From Timema cristinae (Eukaryota > Arthropoda > Insecta > Phasmatodea > Timematidae): DNA of 64,000 nt. A model generated the notes under the pieces. That model was not told where the DNA came from. It ran no database searches and saw nothing but the letters and a program-made list of their open reading frames with translations. Of this stretch, positions 44,865 through 55,946 are shown piece after piece. Both the position numbers and the translations under genes were made by a program. Location of the stretch: NCBI GenBank assembly GCA_039000515.1, contig JBCFYV010002255.1, positions 21,497,963 to 21,561,962 of the forward strand, written 5' to 3'. The first letter of the stretch is position 1. Each line of letters opens with the position of its first letter.

Positions 44865-45308
44865 TAATAATATTTAGCACCGCGTCTTACTACCCGTTCG
44901 GGTTATACGCTTTAAGTACTAATTACGCTAGTGGATTAGGAATTGGGAAGGTTGAATTAGAGGAAGTGAACCCGCATTTGCGTGGAGGGAGAGTGGAAAA
45001 CCATTTAGGAAAACCACCCCCCAGTTCACCCAACCGAGATTCGAACCTCGATCTTCCGTCCTCAGCAGTCGAGCTCAACATGACAGGCGCGTTAGCCAAC
45101 TACGCCACCGAGGCGGGTGTATGCTAATGGTTTTTAGGAATTTTGACGGTTATATTTAAAGGAAGTACACCCACATCTGTGTAGAGGGAGAATGGGAAAA
45201 CTACTTTGGAAAAGTCACCTGATCGAGGTTCAAACCTTGATCTCCCCGTCAATGGCAGTCTATTTACTGAGAGAGTAGCACGTTGTACCGTGCGGCCACC
45301 AAAGCGGG
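44782..45308 (-). mobile_element. Outer SINE A, split by a second SINE A
   Basis: Left arm 44782-44830 (tail complement to 'ttacgctaat') and right arm from 45120 (tatgctaatggtttttagga ... B box complement gaggttcaaaccttgatctc ... head 'gcggccaccaaagcgg') together form one family A copy inserted in element L. Confidence 0.82.
44831..45119 (-). mobile_element. Inner SINE A (A2), nested
   Basis: A complete, well-preserved A2 copy with (AAT)n at 44830-44873, inserted into the outer A copy. The flanks are tacgctaat (44822-44830) and tatgctaat (45120-45128), a 9-bp TSD with one difference. It is the youngest of three layers. Confidence 0.88.
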
Positions 45309-46384
45309 TACCAGTACTCTATTAAAAATCTTATTGTTTGAAGGGAAAAAAAAGGTGTGGATGAATAATATGTATGTAGAAAGTGATAACAATATAATTA
45401 AAAGGTCTCCTTTCGGACTATAATGTTATTAAATTATCCAAATCAACTATTTCGAATTAAAATAAGCGTGTACTTTAAAATATAAGATATTTTTATAAAT
45501 AATACATTTCCTCTGCTGCAGTAGAGAGTATTCAGACACTGGAAAATACGGCAGAAAAAAAAACAAAATGAACTGGTTTGATTTCGGCAAGTGGTCGGTG
45601 ATATTCGGCCGTGTTCGGGGCAGTCTCTCTCGTCACCAATGTGACTGCTCACATTAGATAGGGCTTTCATTTCTTTGACCGTGTTTGGCCGACCGTATAC
45701 GGCAGAGCAAAATTACTGCCGAGTACGGACTCGGTGTGACATTAGCCTTAGGTATATTCTATAAACTACACTTAAGAAAAGAGAGAGTAAGAAAGAGAGA
45801 GAAAAGAGGGAGAAAAAGATTGAGAAACAGAGGCACATCCAGATCTCATCTCCTTATGGTTGTTTACACTAAAACTATAGTCTGACACCTTAGGTAAGTC
45901 AGTGGTCAGTATCTTTACGGACTTTATCATTCCCTTACACAGCAAAGTAAAATTACTATCACTGCGTAAATTGAGGCCTACCGTTTTAAAGAGAAGTAAT
46001 AATAGCCGGGAGCTATAGTGTCCTCTTTGTTCAAGAAATATGGTAGATTGTAATGAGACGCAAGTAATGGACAACGTTTGTGTAGTTTTCCATAAAAAAC
46101 AATTTTTTTTTACAAAATTAATAAAATACTTCTACAGTAGAAACGTAGAGTTTAATTTTATATATATATAGTAATCTCGACAGTTCTTGCATATTTGTCA
46201 TTTAGAAACTTTTTAAATAAAGAGGGTAAGGTCACATCAAATTATAGAACAACATTGACAGGTATTCAACAAGTGAAGAAAGCTAAGCTCTATGATTCTT
46301 ATTCGTCTTTGTAAGTTCAGTCGAGATTTAAGACATCCTTATTGCTAATTCTGGCAATCCAAAGTATTTCAGTAGTCATAGCCA

Positions 46385-46466
46385 TCATCAAAGACCAAAT
46401 TCATCGATCTTTCTCCTGTCAGCTTTTTTCAATTCACAGGTTTCACAACCATACATCGTTATATGT
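46385..46466 (-). pseudogene. LINE reverse-transcriptase C-terminal remnant
   Basis: The minus strand translates as MYGCETCELKKADRRKIDEF, then a stop. This is the YG(C/S)ETW-x-L-KK-D-x-(K/R)-(K/R)-ID-AFE signature found just after the reverse-transcriptase domain in non-LTR retrotransposons. The conserved Trp is replaced by Cys and the downstream frame is broken. The frame upstream is lost at the SINE E junction. It is a coding fossil. Confidence 0.75.
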
Positions 46467-46786
46467 AACTGGATCCCTGGTGTAGGGGTCAGTGCACCTG
46501 GATAAAAGCCTAGGGGGACCGGATTCTATTCCCACCTGGTACCTTGGGTGTTTTTCCTGAAATTGTAATTAGCCCAACGGCCACCAGGTTTTGGTTAATT
46601 GGGCTTAAGTTAGGTTTAAGTGTTTCCACTAGTTCAGAGGAACATGGAAATAGCCTCCACGGAAAGGATGTACGATTAGTACATTTGTTCGTAACTTGGG
46701 AAACGGTACATTAGTACCGGCCAATCTTTCCACAAACTGGACGAGTGATGTAGACTAGAAATGCACAATTATTTATTATTATTATT
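46463..46786 (+). mobile_element. SINE family E
   Basis: tRNA-like head (ccctggtgtaggggtcagtg; B-box-like gaccggattctattcccacc), a unique body (ttgggtgtttttcctgaaat, 'acggccaccaggttttgg', 'gaggaacatggaaatagcc') and a (TTA)n end. The flanks atcgttat (46455-46462) and atcgctat (46787-46794) suggest an 8-bp TSD with one change. The single copy in this window cannot define the family ends firmly. Confidence 0.7.
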
Positions 46787-46921
46787 ATCGCTATGGGAGA
46801 AAACTGTCTATGTTTTCTACTGGAGGAGTATTTTATTTATTTTGCTGAAAAAAGTATTTTTGCTATAAAAATAGAAAAAAATAACTACCTTTAACTCACC
46901 ATCCCTACCATCCCACCTTAA

Positions 46922-47374
46922 GTTAGTTTGTAAGTCATGGCATTGATATAATCAGTTAGCTCAGAAAGTTGACTTTAAATACCGTCCAAAAAACTTTATA
47001 ATTACACGCCTACCATTCTCACCCCTCTTAAATAAAATGAAGATCAGTGACAATGCCAATCAATCTGCTTTTCTCTTGTCCTAATATAAAGGACCTTAAT
47101 TCCTCAGACGACTGTTGGAGTTGGACCCCATAGCATGGAGCTGACTGACTGATGTGCTTAATATTGCATACGGGGACGACTGCACAACATTAGAGTAAAG
47201 TACCTTGGGTTTGCTATGGACAGTATTAGTAATAAACAACCAAAACCCCTTTGCATACAAATTGAAATTATCCGTGCGCGAACATTTCCAGTTTCAAACC
47301 TCTTGGTCCAATGATATAGGTGTTCACCTGAATGATTGAAAGGGTGGTTCTGTCGTCTGATGAATTAGAATTGC
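46922..47374. other. No feature seen
   Basis: Mixed AT-rich DNA without gene or repeat-family match. Confidence 0.45.
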
Positions 47375-47378
47375 TTAA

Positions 47379-47776
47379 GGTGATAGTGTAGTAGACGCGA
47401 GGAAAGGTCAGTATTGTTGTAATCTTTATAGCAAAACATTTTTTTAGCAAATACAAATAAAATATTAAACCAATAGAAATAGAGAATTTAATTTTCTTCA
47501 CATGGTTAAATCAACAGTTGATGAAATAAATATATGTAACGAGCATAGCGGTATTAAATGACACACTTTTTTAAAAGAATAGAAAAAGTTGTCATTAAAT
47601 TCCAGGTCACCCTTTGAGATATATTCGAGTATTGTTGATATCACTAAATGAAAAAAAAAATTAAGCTCTATGATTCTGCTAGAGCATTTTTTTTATATTT
47701 ATTTTGGCTAAATAAATGTTTTTCTATAGAAATTGCAAAAACACTTACCTTTTATCGCGTTCCCTACATCCCCACT
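47379..47776. mobile_element. MITE G, complete, TTAA on both sides
   Basis: Left end ggtgatagtgtagtagacgc and right end ccctacatccccact, flanked by TTAA at 47375-47378 and 47777-47780. The arm pair 'ttgttgtaatctttatagc' / 'ctatagaaattgcaaaaac' and the usual interior are present. Confidence 0.88.
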
Positions 47777-47780
47777 TTAA

Positions 47781-48414
47781 ATGTGTTTGTTTATTTGACC
47801 TCATATTTTTTAAATAACTAGTCTACTACAACCATTCTGTTCTATCACTAAAAAAAAGTTTATAAACACGTTTATTAGTAGAAATGCGATCAAAAGAGTA
47901 CATTTGATTAGGGGGAAGACATTGCTCGGATTCCGGCTCAGAGTACGGAACCTCTTTTTTTATATTTAAAAGGCTTACTACTCTACTTTAACGCAAGTAC
48001 GAGTTGATTTACTCTATATTCTATATTTTTTCTCAGACCTAGCCCATAAGTGTGGTTAAATTTGAGTAGACACGATGGAAAATTAAAGAAAGTTAAAATA
48101 AAATTGTATTTTTTACTTATATTTGGAATTGTATTTTCTTAAAATTTATTTTATTAATATATACATAGTTTGTAAAGATAGTAAATTATATTATATACTA
48201 CTATGTAAAAGAGATACATTTGATTATTAAATTTGTTTGAAATGTTTTAAATTTATCAATTATTTAAATGCAATTACCAAGAAAATTTACATTAAGTGTT
48301 TTATTTCATTGGTTTGGTTCTATAAGTAGCAAACTTGAGATAAATTGATAACAAAAAAGCATCAAAACCAGTCTTATTATATTCCTTTCAAATCAAAAAG
48401 TTAAATATAATGAA
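47781..48414. other. AT-rich DNA, no feature seen
   Basis: Nothing recognised. Confidence 0.45.
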
Positions 48415-48520
48415 ATTAAATCATTTGCGTGTGGGAATGTTGGAAAATCATATAAATAAATACCTGGACGGGATTAAAACCTTAACCTACCCATAACTGG
48501 CAAACTAGAACCAATAAGGG
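48415..48520 (-). mobile_element. SINE family A fragment
   Basis: Only the body-to-head part: 'tttgcgtgtgggaatgttgg', 'ctggacgggattaaaacctt'. Highly diverged. Confidence 0.5.
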
Positions 48521-49075
48521 GAATTAAAAATACATATTTAAATGAAATATTATATTAAAGATTAATAAACATAAAAAATCTATATATGAGAGTTTGGTGT
48601 TGTTGGGTTTGGTCCAAAAACTAACTTAATCTAAAATGCCTGGTTTAGGACTGTATCTTAAAATGTATAAGTCAATGGTAAGCAAGGGAGTAAATCACAT
48701 TGCTAATTTTTACAGTTAACAATCTTATAAATTCAATGACAATATAATTTTATTCTTTATTAAATGGATGTTTGTTTTATTTAGATAAATAACTATAGGA
48801 TAAATACGTATATGCATCTGTTTTAACCAGGCCCTTGGCAGTGGTGAGTTGTATCCATCATTGACACTTGAAACAATTTAAAAAAAATTATTTAAAAAAA
48901 AATCAGAAGAACTGAATAAATAAATTAATAATACAATCATGTCTTTCGTTTGTTATCCTCAAAATTGAATACAAAAAATTAAGCATTTACACAAATGAGA
49001 CTGGAAACCAAAACTGCTGGTAGTTTGGGACTACGCATGTGCGGTATCTCATGGCACCTATCGAGACGTGTGAGA
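48521..49075. other. AT-rich DNA, no feature seen
   Basis: Nothing recognised. Confidence 0.45.
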
Positions 49076-49079
49076 TTAA

Positions 49080-49205
49080 CGCGAGAGTGTAGGAAACATT
49101 AGTTGAGGGCAGTATTTTTGCAGTTTTTATATTAAAACTTTATTGATAACTTTTACAGTAAAGCATAGTGGAGTAAGATGAGAAAACTTTTAAATAAAGA
49201 GAAGT
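49080..49205. mobile_element. MITE G, left half only
   Basis: Left end cgcgagagtgtaggaaacat after TTAA (49076-49079), arm 'gtatttttgcagtttttat', ending at 'aataaagagaagtcg'. It shares gagttgagggcagt with the 50.4-kb copy, indicating a subfamily distinct from the 33.4-kb type. Confidence 0.7.
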
Positions 49206-50214
49206 CGTTCACTTTGATGGTGTTTGATTATATTGTACGGGTAGAGGCGTGATTGAGCCACCGAGTACAATGACGCCATTTCCTCCAGTGTCGCACGTCA
49301 CTTTGTGACCAGGCTACTAGGGGGAAAGGAATTACTCTCTAAAACCCCTCCTCAACCATTCTAATATGTATTAATTCATATTTGTTTTAATTTCCTCATT
49401 AATTCTATTTATTTCTTGAATGACAAACAATTATTACTCTTTATTATGTTTTTTGTTAAAATGTGAAACATTATTAGTTTTTAGATTTACCCAGGAAAAC
49501 AGGATATTTTGAGAATAAAAACATACATATTTATGTCAAAATTTGTGGGATAAGGGTGTGCTTTACGTAATTATTATCTGATAACATCTTTATAGGTCTA
49601 GCTTCGGTTGCAAAGAAGGAAAAAAATAATAATTTCCTCTATATTTGGTGTAAGTTGAGGCTAGTAACCTTTGGTTTTAGATTTATCCATTTATCAATAA
49701 TGTATAAACTTGTATATTTATAAATATATATATCTATATACTATTAATATTACAGTTAAAAACGAATAATGTGTCTACCAAAATTTGTTTAATACTAAAA
49801 CAATCCTTACATAATTAAGTATATTAAATGGAAATAATATTAAGATATAAATAAGTACAGAAATCAAATATAAATAAAAGAAAGAAAAAAACAATCATAC
49901 ATACACATTCATGTGTAATATATGCTATGTGTATATATTTAATATATTAATTTATCAACATTATGGAGGTTCAACTAATCTGACAAGATAAAAATGCAGT
50001 TAAAAGTATTTAGTATTTACATTTTGGACCCGTAAAATTGATAATAATTTTATTTCAAACACACGTAAACACTGAATTTCCTACAAGTCTTCTTATATCG
50101 ATGACCAAGACTCTGATACCAGATGAACATTTTAAGAAGCGTAGATAGTAAGAAAATAATATATCTAATGAGGAATCAATTCATTGGATTTACTATTGCG
50201 TACTATACCAATTT
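49206..50214. other. No gene seen
   Basis: A short GC-richer patch (49230-49330) with an ATTGTAC...GTACAAT inverted pair (about 49234-49273), then AT-rich DNA without further features. Confidence 0.4.
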
Positions 50215-50227
50215 ACAAGACCACTGT

Positions 50228-50302
50228 GGAACGAAACTCAATCAAGTGGTTTGACCAAGTCCGAGAGACGGACGAGAGAAGAACTACAAAGAGGGCATTA
50301 TA
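50228..50302 (+). pseudogene. LINE ORF C-terminal remnant
   Basis: The frame starting at gaacgaaactcaatcaagtg gives IKWFDQVRETDERRTTKRAL and then a stop. It fits the (R/I)-(K/R)-W-(F/Y)-G-H-V-x-R-M-x-x-x-R-x-x-K-(K/R)-AL motif near the C terminus of many non-LTR retrotransposon ORFs, with GHV changed to DQV. It would lie downstream of the YGCETC motif seen in the 46.4-kb fossil, so both may come from one LINE family. Too short to classify. Confidence 0.65.
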
Positions 50303-50442
50303 AAGTAAAGAAGGTAACTAAGAAGGAAATTCCTAGTTCGATAGAATAAAACATTGGAGGATATCGCTTAGAAAACAATACCAAGCAAAAGTTGTCAATT
50401 TGGTGATTTTGAATCTATTTTGCAAAGCGTCTAGTATCTTAA

Positions 50443-50744
50443 CGTGAGAGAGTAGGAAAAATGAGTTGAGGGCAGTGTTTTTGCAGTTTTTATATCAAAA
50501 CTTTATTGATAATTTCCTTCAGTAAATCAAAGCGGTGTAAGATGAGAAAACTTTTAAATAAAGATAAATTTTCCAGGACATCCGTTATAGATATTTAAGA
50601 ACAGTTGATATCACAATGTGAGGAAAATTAAACTCTTTGTTTCTATTGGGGCAATATTTTATTTATTTTGGCCAAAAAAGGTTTTGCTATAAAAAAAACT
50701 TAAAACACTGCTCTTAGCTCAGATTTTTTTTTTTACATCCTCAC
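50443..50744. mobile_element. MITE G, TTAA/CTAA flanks
   Basis: Left end cgtgagagagtaggaaaaat after TTAA (50439-50442), right end acatcctcac before CTAA (50745-50748). It is shorter than other copies because part of the centre is deleted between 'aataaagataaattttccag' and the right interior. Confidence 0.82.
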
Positions 50745-50829
50745 CTAACTTGATACATTGAGAATGGAGTTTGAGGAATCGTAAGTTAAAATTGTTGTAG
50801 TTGTTGTTGTTGTAGATCACACATAAATA

Positions 50830-51120
50830 AAAAACATTTGGACACAACCAATAAAATATTTCTTTCCTATAAACGTTAAGTTTAAATTTCTACATGTATT
50901 AATATAATTTTTTCTTGAATATATTTTGTCATGGGCATCTAGTAATCTGATGGGAACTTTTTCTTTTAAATTAAAAATTTTGTCAACAAATGGCACCATG
51001 CCAATATTCAAATATTAAAGAATTGTTGAAAATAATATGCGTAGAAAATGAAACTAAACGCAACTACTGGAGCGAAATCTAGTTTAATTCGGTACAGAAA
51101 TATATAAAAAAACTGCAATG
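50830..51120. mobile_element. MITE G-like, highly diverged
   Basis: The G interior order is traceable ('caataaaatatttctttcct', 'gaatatattttgtcatgggc', 'aatattaaagaattgttg', 'gtagaaaatgaaactaaacg'), but the ends are gone. Two minus frames over it (64 and 69 codons) have no domain. Confidence 0.5.
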
Positions 51121-51217
51121 ATTTAATGAACAGTATACATCGCTCCCTCCATGTTAGTATCGTATTGAAATTGATGTTTTCCTTGTTGATAAAGTTAGAC
51201 AGAAAAATTAAAACCAC

Positions 51218-51220
<3 letters not shown>

Positions 51221-51248
<28 letters not shown>

Positions 51249-51478
51249 CATACATACATACATACATACATACATACATACATACATAACATACATACAT
51301 ACATACATACATACATACACACATACACACATACATACATACATACATACATACATACATACATACATACATACATACATACATACATACATACATACAT
51401 ACATACATACATACATACATACATAATACATACATACATACATACATCATACATACATACATACATACATACATACAT
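51221..51478. repeat. (CATA)n microsatellite
   Basis: About 258 bp of acat tetramers with a few interruptions (cataacat, 'acacacatacaca', 'cataatac', 'catcatac'). Open in all frames because CATA has no in-frame stop, hence several Tyr/Ile/His or Tyr/Val/Cys artefact frames. Confidence 0.98.
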
Positions 51479-52140
51479 TACATTATTATGTTCATAGTGA
51501 ATAATAACTTTTTACGAGGTTTAAGAATCCAAGCTTGCAATAGATGTAAAAATAAAAAATAGATAACAATTTAGGTAATCATGAAATGAATAGCCAGATT
51601 GAAAAACTCTGTCCTGTACTGCACATACGCATCGTTTGACCTAAGGTTTCCGCCAAATTTAGTAAATATTAGTCCACACATTTGATAGCTATCGTAGAAG
51701 AAAGACTTTGACAAACACATAGACAGCCAGATGAGATGCCAAATGGTCAAGTTAAAACAAACATTGCTACGCTCGTTCAATCATTTTGATACTACCAAAA
51801 AAATATTAATATTTTATTTTGACAGAAGTAAAATTGATATATATGGCAATTAAAAAATTAATTGTGGGTTTAGGAAGTGGGTTAGTGAATTGACTTATAG
51901 TTTGGTGATGAAATTCAGCTCCTAGATTAAGGTGCTGAGCTTACATTTTTACACAACGTGTGTGGCTTCTGATAAGCACTCAAGTCAATCTATGCTGGGG
52001 TTTCCCCCTTAAAATTCATCTTTCTGGTTTATTATACTTAGATTAGATCGATGATATCTATAAACCATAGCAATATCAATGAGGCTTGATAATGAAATTA
52101 AAATAAATTATTAATAATCATTTTTAAAAAGTTTGCCCCA
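51479..52140. other. AT-rich DNA, no feature seen
   Basis: No supported gene. A 69-codon minus frame at 51571-51780 has no recognisable domain. Confidence 0.45.
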
Positions 52141-52216
52141 AGAGGGATTTGAATCATGGACTTATGGCTTTACTCATAAAATCTCTACCAACTGAGCTAT
52201 CAGGTTCCTTCCTAAG
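52130..52216 (-). mobile_element. tRNA-like sequence, SINE head or tRNA pseudogene
   Basis: The minus strand reads ctgatagctcagttggtaga (good A box) and later 'catgattcaaatccctctt' (weak B box). The T arm does not pair, and the acceptor ends do not match, so it is not a functional tRNA. Confidence 0.5.
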
Positions 52217-52500
52217 TTTGAAACAGATCCCTGTATATAAAATCTCTATTATAAAATCTAAAAGTCTTGGGTTCGGATTTTTGTGAACATTTTTCACATA
52301 AATCATTTCAGCCTATCAGTGGCTTTGGGATGAGCTGTGATATAAGTAAACATAAAATATGTTTCAAAGTAGAGAAAATCCAAAGTTAAACCATCGAATG
52401 AATACACGACGAGTATAAAACTTGGTTGTGTTGAAGCTTCTCTTGATTTATTGATGTATCGATCATTTGGTTTGTTAGTGTAATTAGGGGTTCATGCTTG
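52217..52500. other. No feature seen
   Basis: AT-rich; nothing recognised. Confidence 0.4.
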
Positions 52501-52800
52501 TTGGAGGTTTTAGGCCCCCAACTTTTTTGGGGGGGATCAAGAAGGGGGGTTTTAAAGTATTTCTTCTCTGTAGTAGCTTCTACTAGGAACAAGTTTTAAA
52601 CTTCTCCCTCCTCTAAAGTCTTAGACCCAAAGGGGTTGAAGAGAGGGGTAAGTTGTAGGAAAAAAAAAGAAAGGTTATTACGAAGGGTTAAACTTGTTGA
52701 TTCCGAACAACTTGCGTCTATAAAGTTCTCACATCTTAATGTGTATGTTCCCCAACCCTCCCTTCTTCCTTTCCACTCTTCATGGTCACAAAGTTGTTGT
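52500..52800. other. GC-richer island with G-run and CT tracts
   Basis: A G-rich segment (ttttttgggggggatcaaga) is followed by CT-rich sequence on both sides of a mixed core. The frames (68, 71 and 61 codons) lack domains. No family match. Confidence 0.35.
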
Positions 52801-53149
52801 TTTTTTGGCAAAATAAAATGAACAACTTTTTTAAAAAGTTTTGATAATTTTGTTAGGCAGCTTGTAAATGATGTTGGGTTGAATCTTTAATTAGAAAAGA
52901 TTTATATTTTTAAAAAGAATTGATATTTTTTATAAAAAGGCAACTAGGATTTAACAAATAATAAATCCTTTATTCTAACAACTTCCCATGGGAAGCTTTA
53001 TTAAACACGTGCTTTAACCAAGTCCAAGCATTTTATGAAATCTTTAAAATCGATGTTTATAATTTATTTCTCTTAAGGTAGCTGCCCTAGTAAGTGAAAA
53101 AGGTTTCAATCGTTGTCAGGCCAAACGGCTATCAAGTTAACTTTTTGTG
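52801..53149. other. AT-rich DNA, no feature seen
   Basis: Nothing recognised. Confidence 0.4.
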
Positions 53150-53295
53150 TTTCATTAAAGGAAGAGTGTAAAACCATTTATGGAGACAAAAACACATTCA
53201 TTATATCCATCTAGGATACAAACCCAAAACTCCCCCTCGTGGACAAAACGAACTAGATGAACCTTACCTTTAGTCTGCGTGCCCATTGGTGCTGG
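53150..53295 (-). mobile_element. SINE family A, diverged
   Basis: Body (aagagtgtaaaaccatttat), B box complement (ctaggatacaaacccaaaac) and head remnant (gcgtgcccattggtgctgg). The tail is gone. Confidence 0.6.
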
Positions 53296-53380
53296 CTAAA
53301 ACAATCGGGAAAATTCTGTAAAATAATATATTGTAAATATATAGAAGGAAGCCAAACTGAAAGGATAGTAAGTTTAATAC

Positions 53381-53622
53381 ACACTGCTTTGATGACCACA
53401 TGGTCTAAGGAGCTACTCTCGTAGTAAACTAGACTGCTGAATACTGGGAGATTGGGGTTCGATCACTGTAGGGTTTACTTAGGTTGGATTTTACACTCTC
53501 CCTCCCCGCAAATGTGGGTACACTTCCTCTAAATTCAACCTTCTTAATCCTAAGCACATTAGTGTACTTAGTACATACGCGTATAAACCAAACGGTTAGT
53601 AAAACACGGTTCTAAAAAAATA
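53381..53622 (+). mobile_element. SINE family A (A1)
   Basis: Head (ctttgatgaccacatggtct), B box (ttggggttcgatcactgtag), body and tail (accaaacggttagtaaaaca). The flanks agtttaatacac and agtttaacac may be a decayed TSD. Confidence 0.85.
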
Positions 53623-53698
53623 AGTTAGTTTAACACTTGATAGAAATATTAAACTTCCCAATTCATTTGTGTACACTTTTTTAAAACCTCCAATTTTT

Positions 53699-53931
53699 AT
53701 AGCCGCGTCTCACTACTTATTCGTGCCACACGCTAATATGATAACTACTCTAATGAGGTAGGAATGATAAAGGATGTATTATAGAGGTGATCTTCCTGTT
53801 TTTGCTTGGAAGGAGAGTGGGAAACCATTTAGGAAAAATCACCCACAGTAGACTCAACTGGGATTCGATTACCCTCAAAAGGCCAGTCTGATACCAGACC
53901 TCAAACCATTCCTTCACAAAAGCGGGTCATT
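53699..53931 (-). mobile_element. SINE family A, diverged
   Basis: Tail complement (agccgcgtctcactacttat), body (aaggagagtgggaaaccatt), B box complement (actgggattcgattaccctc) and head end. Confidence 0.8.
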
Positions 53932-54381
53932 TACATCTTCTTATACTGATTTTAAATATTTTCAAATTTTTTATCTAAAAGTAGAATAAATACAAAAATA
54001 AAACAGAATTATCATTTTTCGAATATTTTCTTTATTTTTAGAAAATAAATTAAAAAACAATTTCAATGATTAATATTGGTGTATTTTGTGTTTCTTTTAG
54101 TGAAAAATAAATATTTATAAAAAGTAAAGCGTAGTCTATTTTGAGAGTGACGCCTTAAACCATTAGCTCACAGAAGCATTAAAAAAAATTATTTTCGTAA
54201 GATATTGTATACCGCAAAGGTTTTTATTTTTTTTCTAAGTTTTATTTTCACTAGAAGTTTATAGGCCTAATTAATTATCATCAAAACAAACATTTGTGTC
54301 AAAAATACATAGTATTTTAACACCATTCAACTTCCAGGGTTCTTTACAACTCACGTGAAAACCTTCGAAACGAATTATAAA
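53932..54381. other. AT-rich DNA, no feature seen
   Basis: Nothing recognised. Confidence 0.45.
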
Positions 54382-54385
54382 CTAA

Positions 54386-54758
54386 AGGTTGGAATGTGGG
54401 AGACGTGAGAAAAGTTAAGCGTTTTCACAGTTTTTTATAGGTAATTTTTTTGGCCTATATAAAAACATAGTGATCTCGTGGAAATATATAGTTTAATTTT
54501 CTTCACATGACGAAAACAACTTTTCATGAATATCTGTCATAAGCATAGCAATAAAATTTTTAAATGAAGATAAGTCTTGTCATTAAATTTCAGGATACCC
54601 TTGACAGATAATCAAGTACTGTTGATATCACCAAGTGGAAAAAATAAAAATAAACTCTCTATCTATACTGGAAAAATATTTGATTTAAATTGACCAAATA
54701 ATTACGATATTTTGATGAAAAAACGCTGACTTTTCCTCATGTCTACTACACTCACACC
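54386..54758. mobile_element. MITE G, CTAA/TTAA flanks
   Basis: Left end aggttggaatgtgggagacg, right end ctactacactcacacc followed by TTAA (54759-54762), with CTAA on the left (54382-54385). The interior is intact (ttaattttcttcacatgacg, ctgttgatatcaccaagtgg). Confidence 0.85.
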
Positions 54759-54949
54759 TTAATTAGAGGACTTAATGCATTTGTTTATGAATTAGTTTTA
54801 TTTTTATTTCCTAGAAAAACCCTATTAAATGGTAAAGAATCATACATAGTGTACCGACGATTGACGAGTTGCTGTTAAACAGCCGCGTCAGTCACTCATA
54901 GACTATTGATTTCCTTCTAAAAACAGACAGTTGGCCTATCTATATTCCC

Positions 54950-55330
54950 CTTCAATTGGCAACCCCTCCTAACACACAATACCAAGTAGAGGATAAGTTA
55001 GGGTAGTAACAACAGGGGGAAGGGGGGTTTATAACCTCTCTTTCCTCCCCCTCCCCAACCACACCACCACCCCCTGCGTGAGGGTGCCTACCCACCCTCT
55101 TCTTCAACCAGTCACAATGATGACATGAAATCACTCAGGCCACGTGCGTATGAATAATATCTATGACGTCATAGCACTCCCATCTGTCAGTACTTGTTGG
55201 GTTGGGGGAGGTAAGGTGAAGAAGCCTTGAAGCATTCAATTGGTGCCATAAAGCACTTTGAGCTTGGTTTTGTGGATCATCGTCCATCCGACACTTGCAC
55301 CCTCATCGATGGTCACGCCATAAAAGTGGT
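54950..55330. promoter_or_regulatory. GC-richer island with E-box and CRE-like sites
   Basis: Pyrimidine- and C-rich sequence (55038-55075), then CACGTG (55141-55146) and a full TGACGTCA (55164-55171) within 30 bp, then CpG-containing DNA to about 55330. The spacing of E-box and CRE echoes the 7.5-kb island. There is no recognised gene. Confidence 0.35.
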
Positions 55331-55339
55331 CATGCTTGC

Positions 55340-55460
55340 GGTATTAGTTTTATACAAATGAGATTCATCTAAGAGGTTTTTCAAACTATCTCCACACTAA
55401 TACAGGTGGGTTCTCCTATAAGTTAATTTCCTAATCTTTTACCCTTTAAATTAAGGCATT
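55340..55460 (+). mobile_element. SINE family A body, diverged
   Basis: Body remnant only (aactatctccacactaatac, 'gtgggttctcctataagt', 'cctaatctttt'). Confidence 0.45.
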
Positions 55461-55682
55461 AATAAGGTTTTTGTTTTTTTTACTTAGGGCTGTTAGTCAC
55501 TTTTTGTCCTGATGTTAAGATACAAAACAGGATTTATTATCACACAGCGTCTGTTTACACAAATTATCGTCCAATAAATTTACAGAAAAACATAGTATTT
55601 AAATAATCTAAAAATTTTAAATGTACAGTCTTATTTATAAAGAAGGAGCACTTTTTTTATAGAAGTTACTAAAAATCATTAT
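55461..55682. other. AT-rich spacer, no feature seen
   Basis: Nothing recognised. Confidence 0.4.
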
Positions 55683-55692
55683 AACTATTTTA

Positions 55693-55946
55693 TGACCCGC
55701 TTCGGTGACCCCGTGGTCTAACGCGCAACTCTTGCAATAGGCTAGACAGCCAATAACGGGTAAATGAAGGTTTTAATCTCGATCGGGTGTACTGAGGTTT
55801 TCTTACAAAATTATTTTCTACTCTCTATCCACGAAAATGTGGATACACTTCATCTAAATATAACTTTAATAATGCTTTAAAACTATTGGTGCAGTTAACA
55901 CATAAGCGTATAACCCGAACGGGTAGTAAGACGCGGTTCTAAAACA
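55693..55946 (+). mobile_element. SINE family A (A1), 10-bp TSD
   Basis: Head (cgcttcggtgaccccgtggt), decayed B box (gaaggttttaatctcgatcg), body and intact tail (cgtataacccgaacgggtag, acgcggttct). The TSD aactatttta lies at 55683-55692 and 55947-55956. Confidence 0.9.

Larger units (their letters stand above)
44601..45747. mobile_element. Element L, TIR element interrupted by SINEs
   Basis: Terminal inverted repeats of 32 bp match at 25 positions: left ggctagggtcacactggctc (44601 on) and the inverse of ggtgtgacattagcc (ending 45747), both with TCGGCAG at the inner edge. CpG-rich words such as ggccgacggcgc and gtatacggcagagc sit just inside. Without the SINEs it would be about 0.6 kb. There is no transposase, the TSD is unclear and the superfamily is not assigned. 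Confidence 0.7.
46090..46917. mobile_element. MITE G split by a LINE scrap and a SINE
   Basis: The left part (46090-46300) carries the G interior up to 'agctctatgattctt'. The right part (46795-46917) resumes at 'gagaaaactgtctatg' and ends tcccacc before TTAA (46918-46921). The junctions overlap by about 20 bp of G sequence, so either a small duplication or two G copies are involved. The left TIR is missing. Confidence 0.65.

Noticed and set aside
51126..51497. Long open frames on both strands (up to 123 codons) of Tyr/Ile/His or Tyr/Val/Cys repeats
   Set aside because: They are the translation of a (CATA)n microsatellite, which has no stop in any frame.
52130..52216. Possible tRNA gene on the minus strand
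   Set aside because: A good A box, but the T arm and acceptor stem do not pair; treated as a tRNA-derived head or pseudogene.
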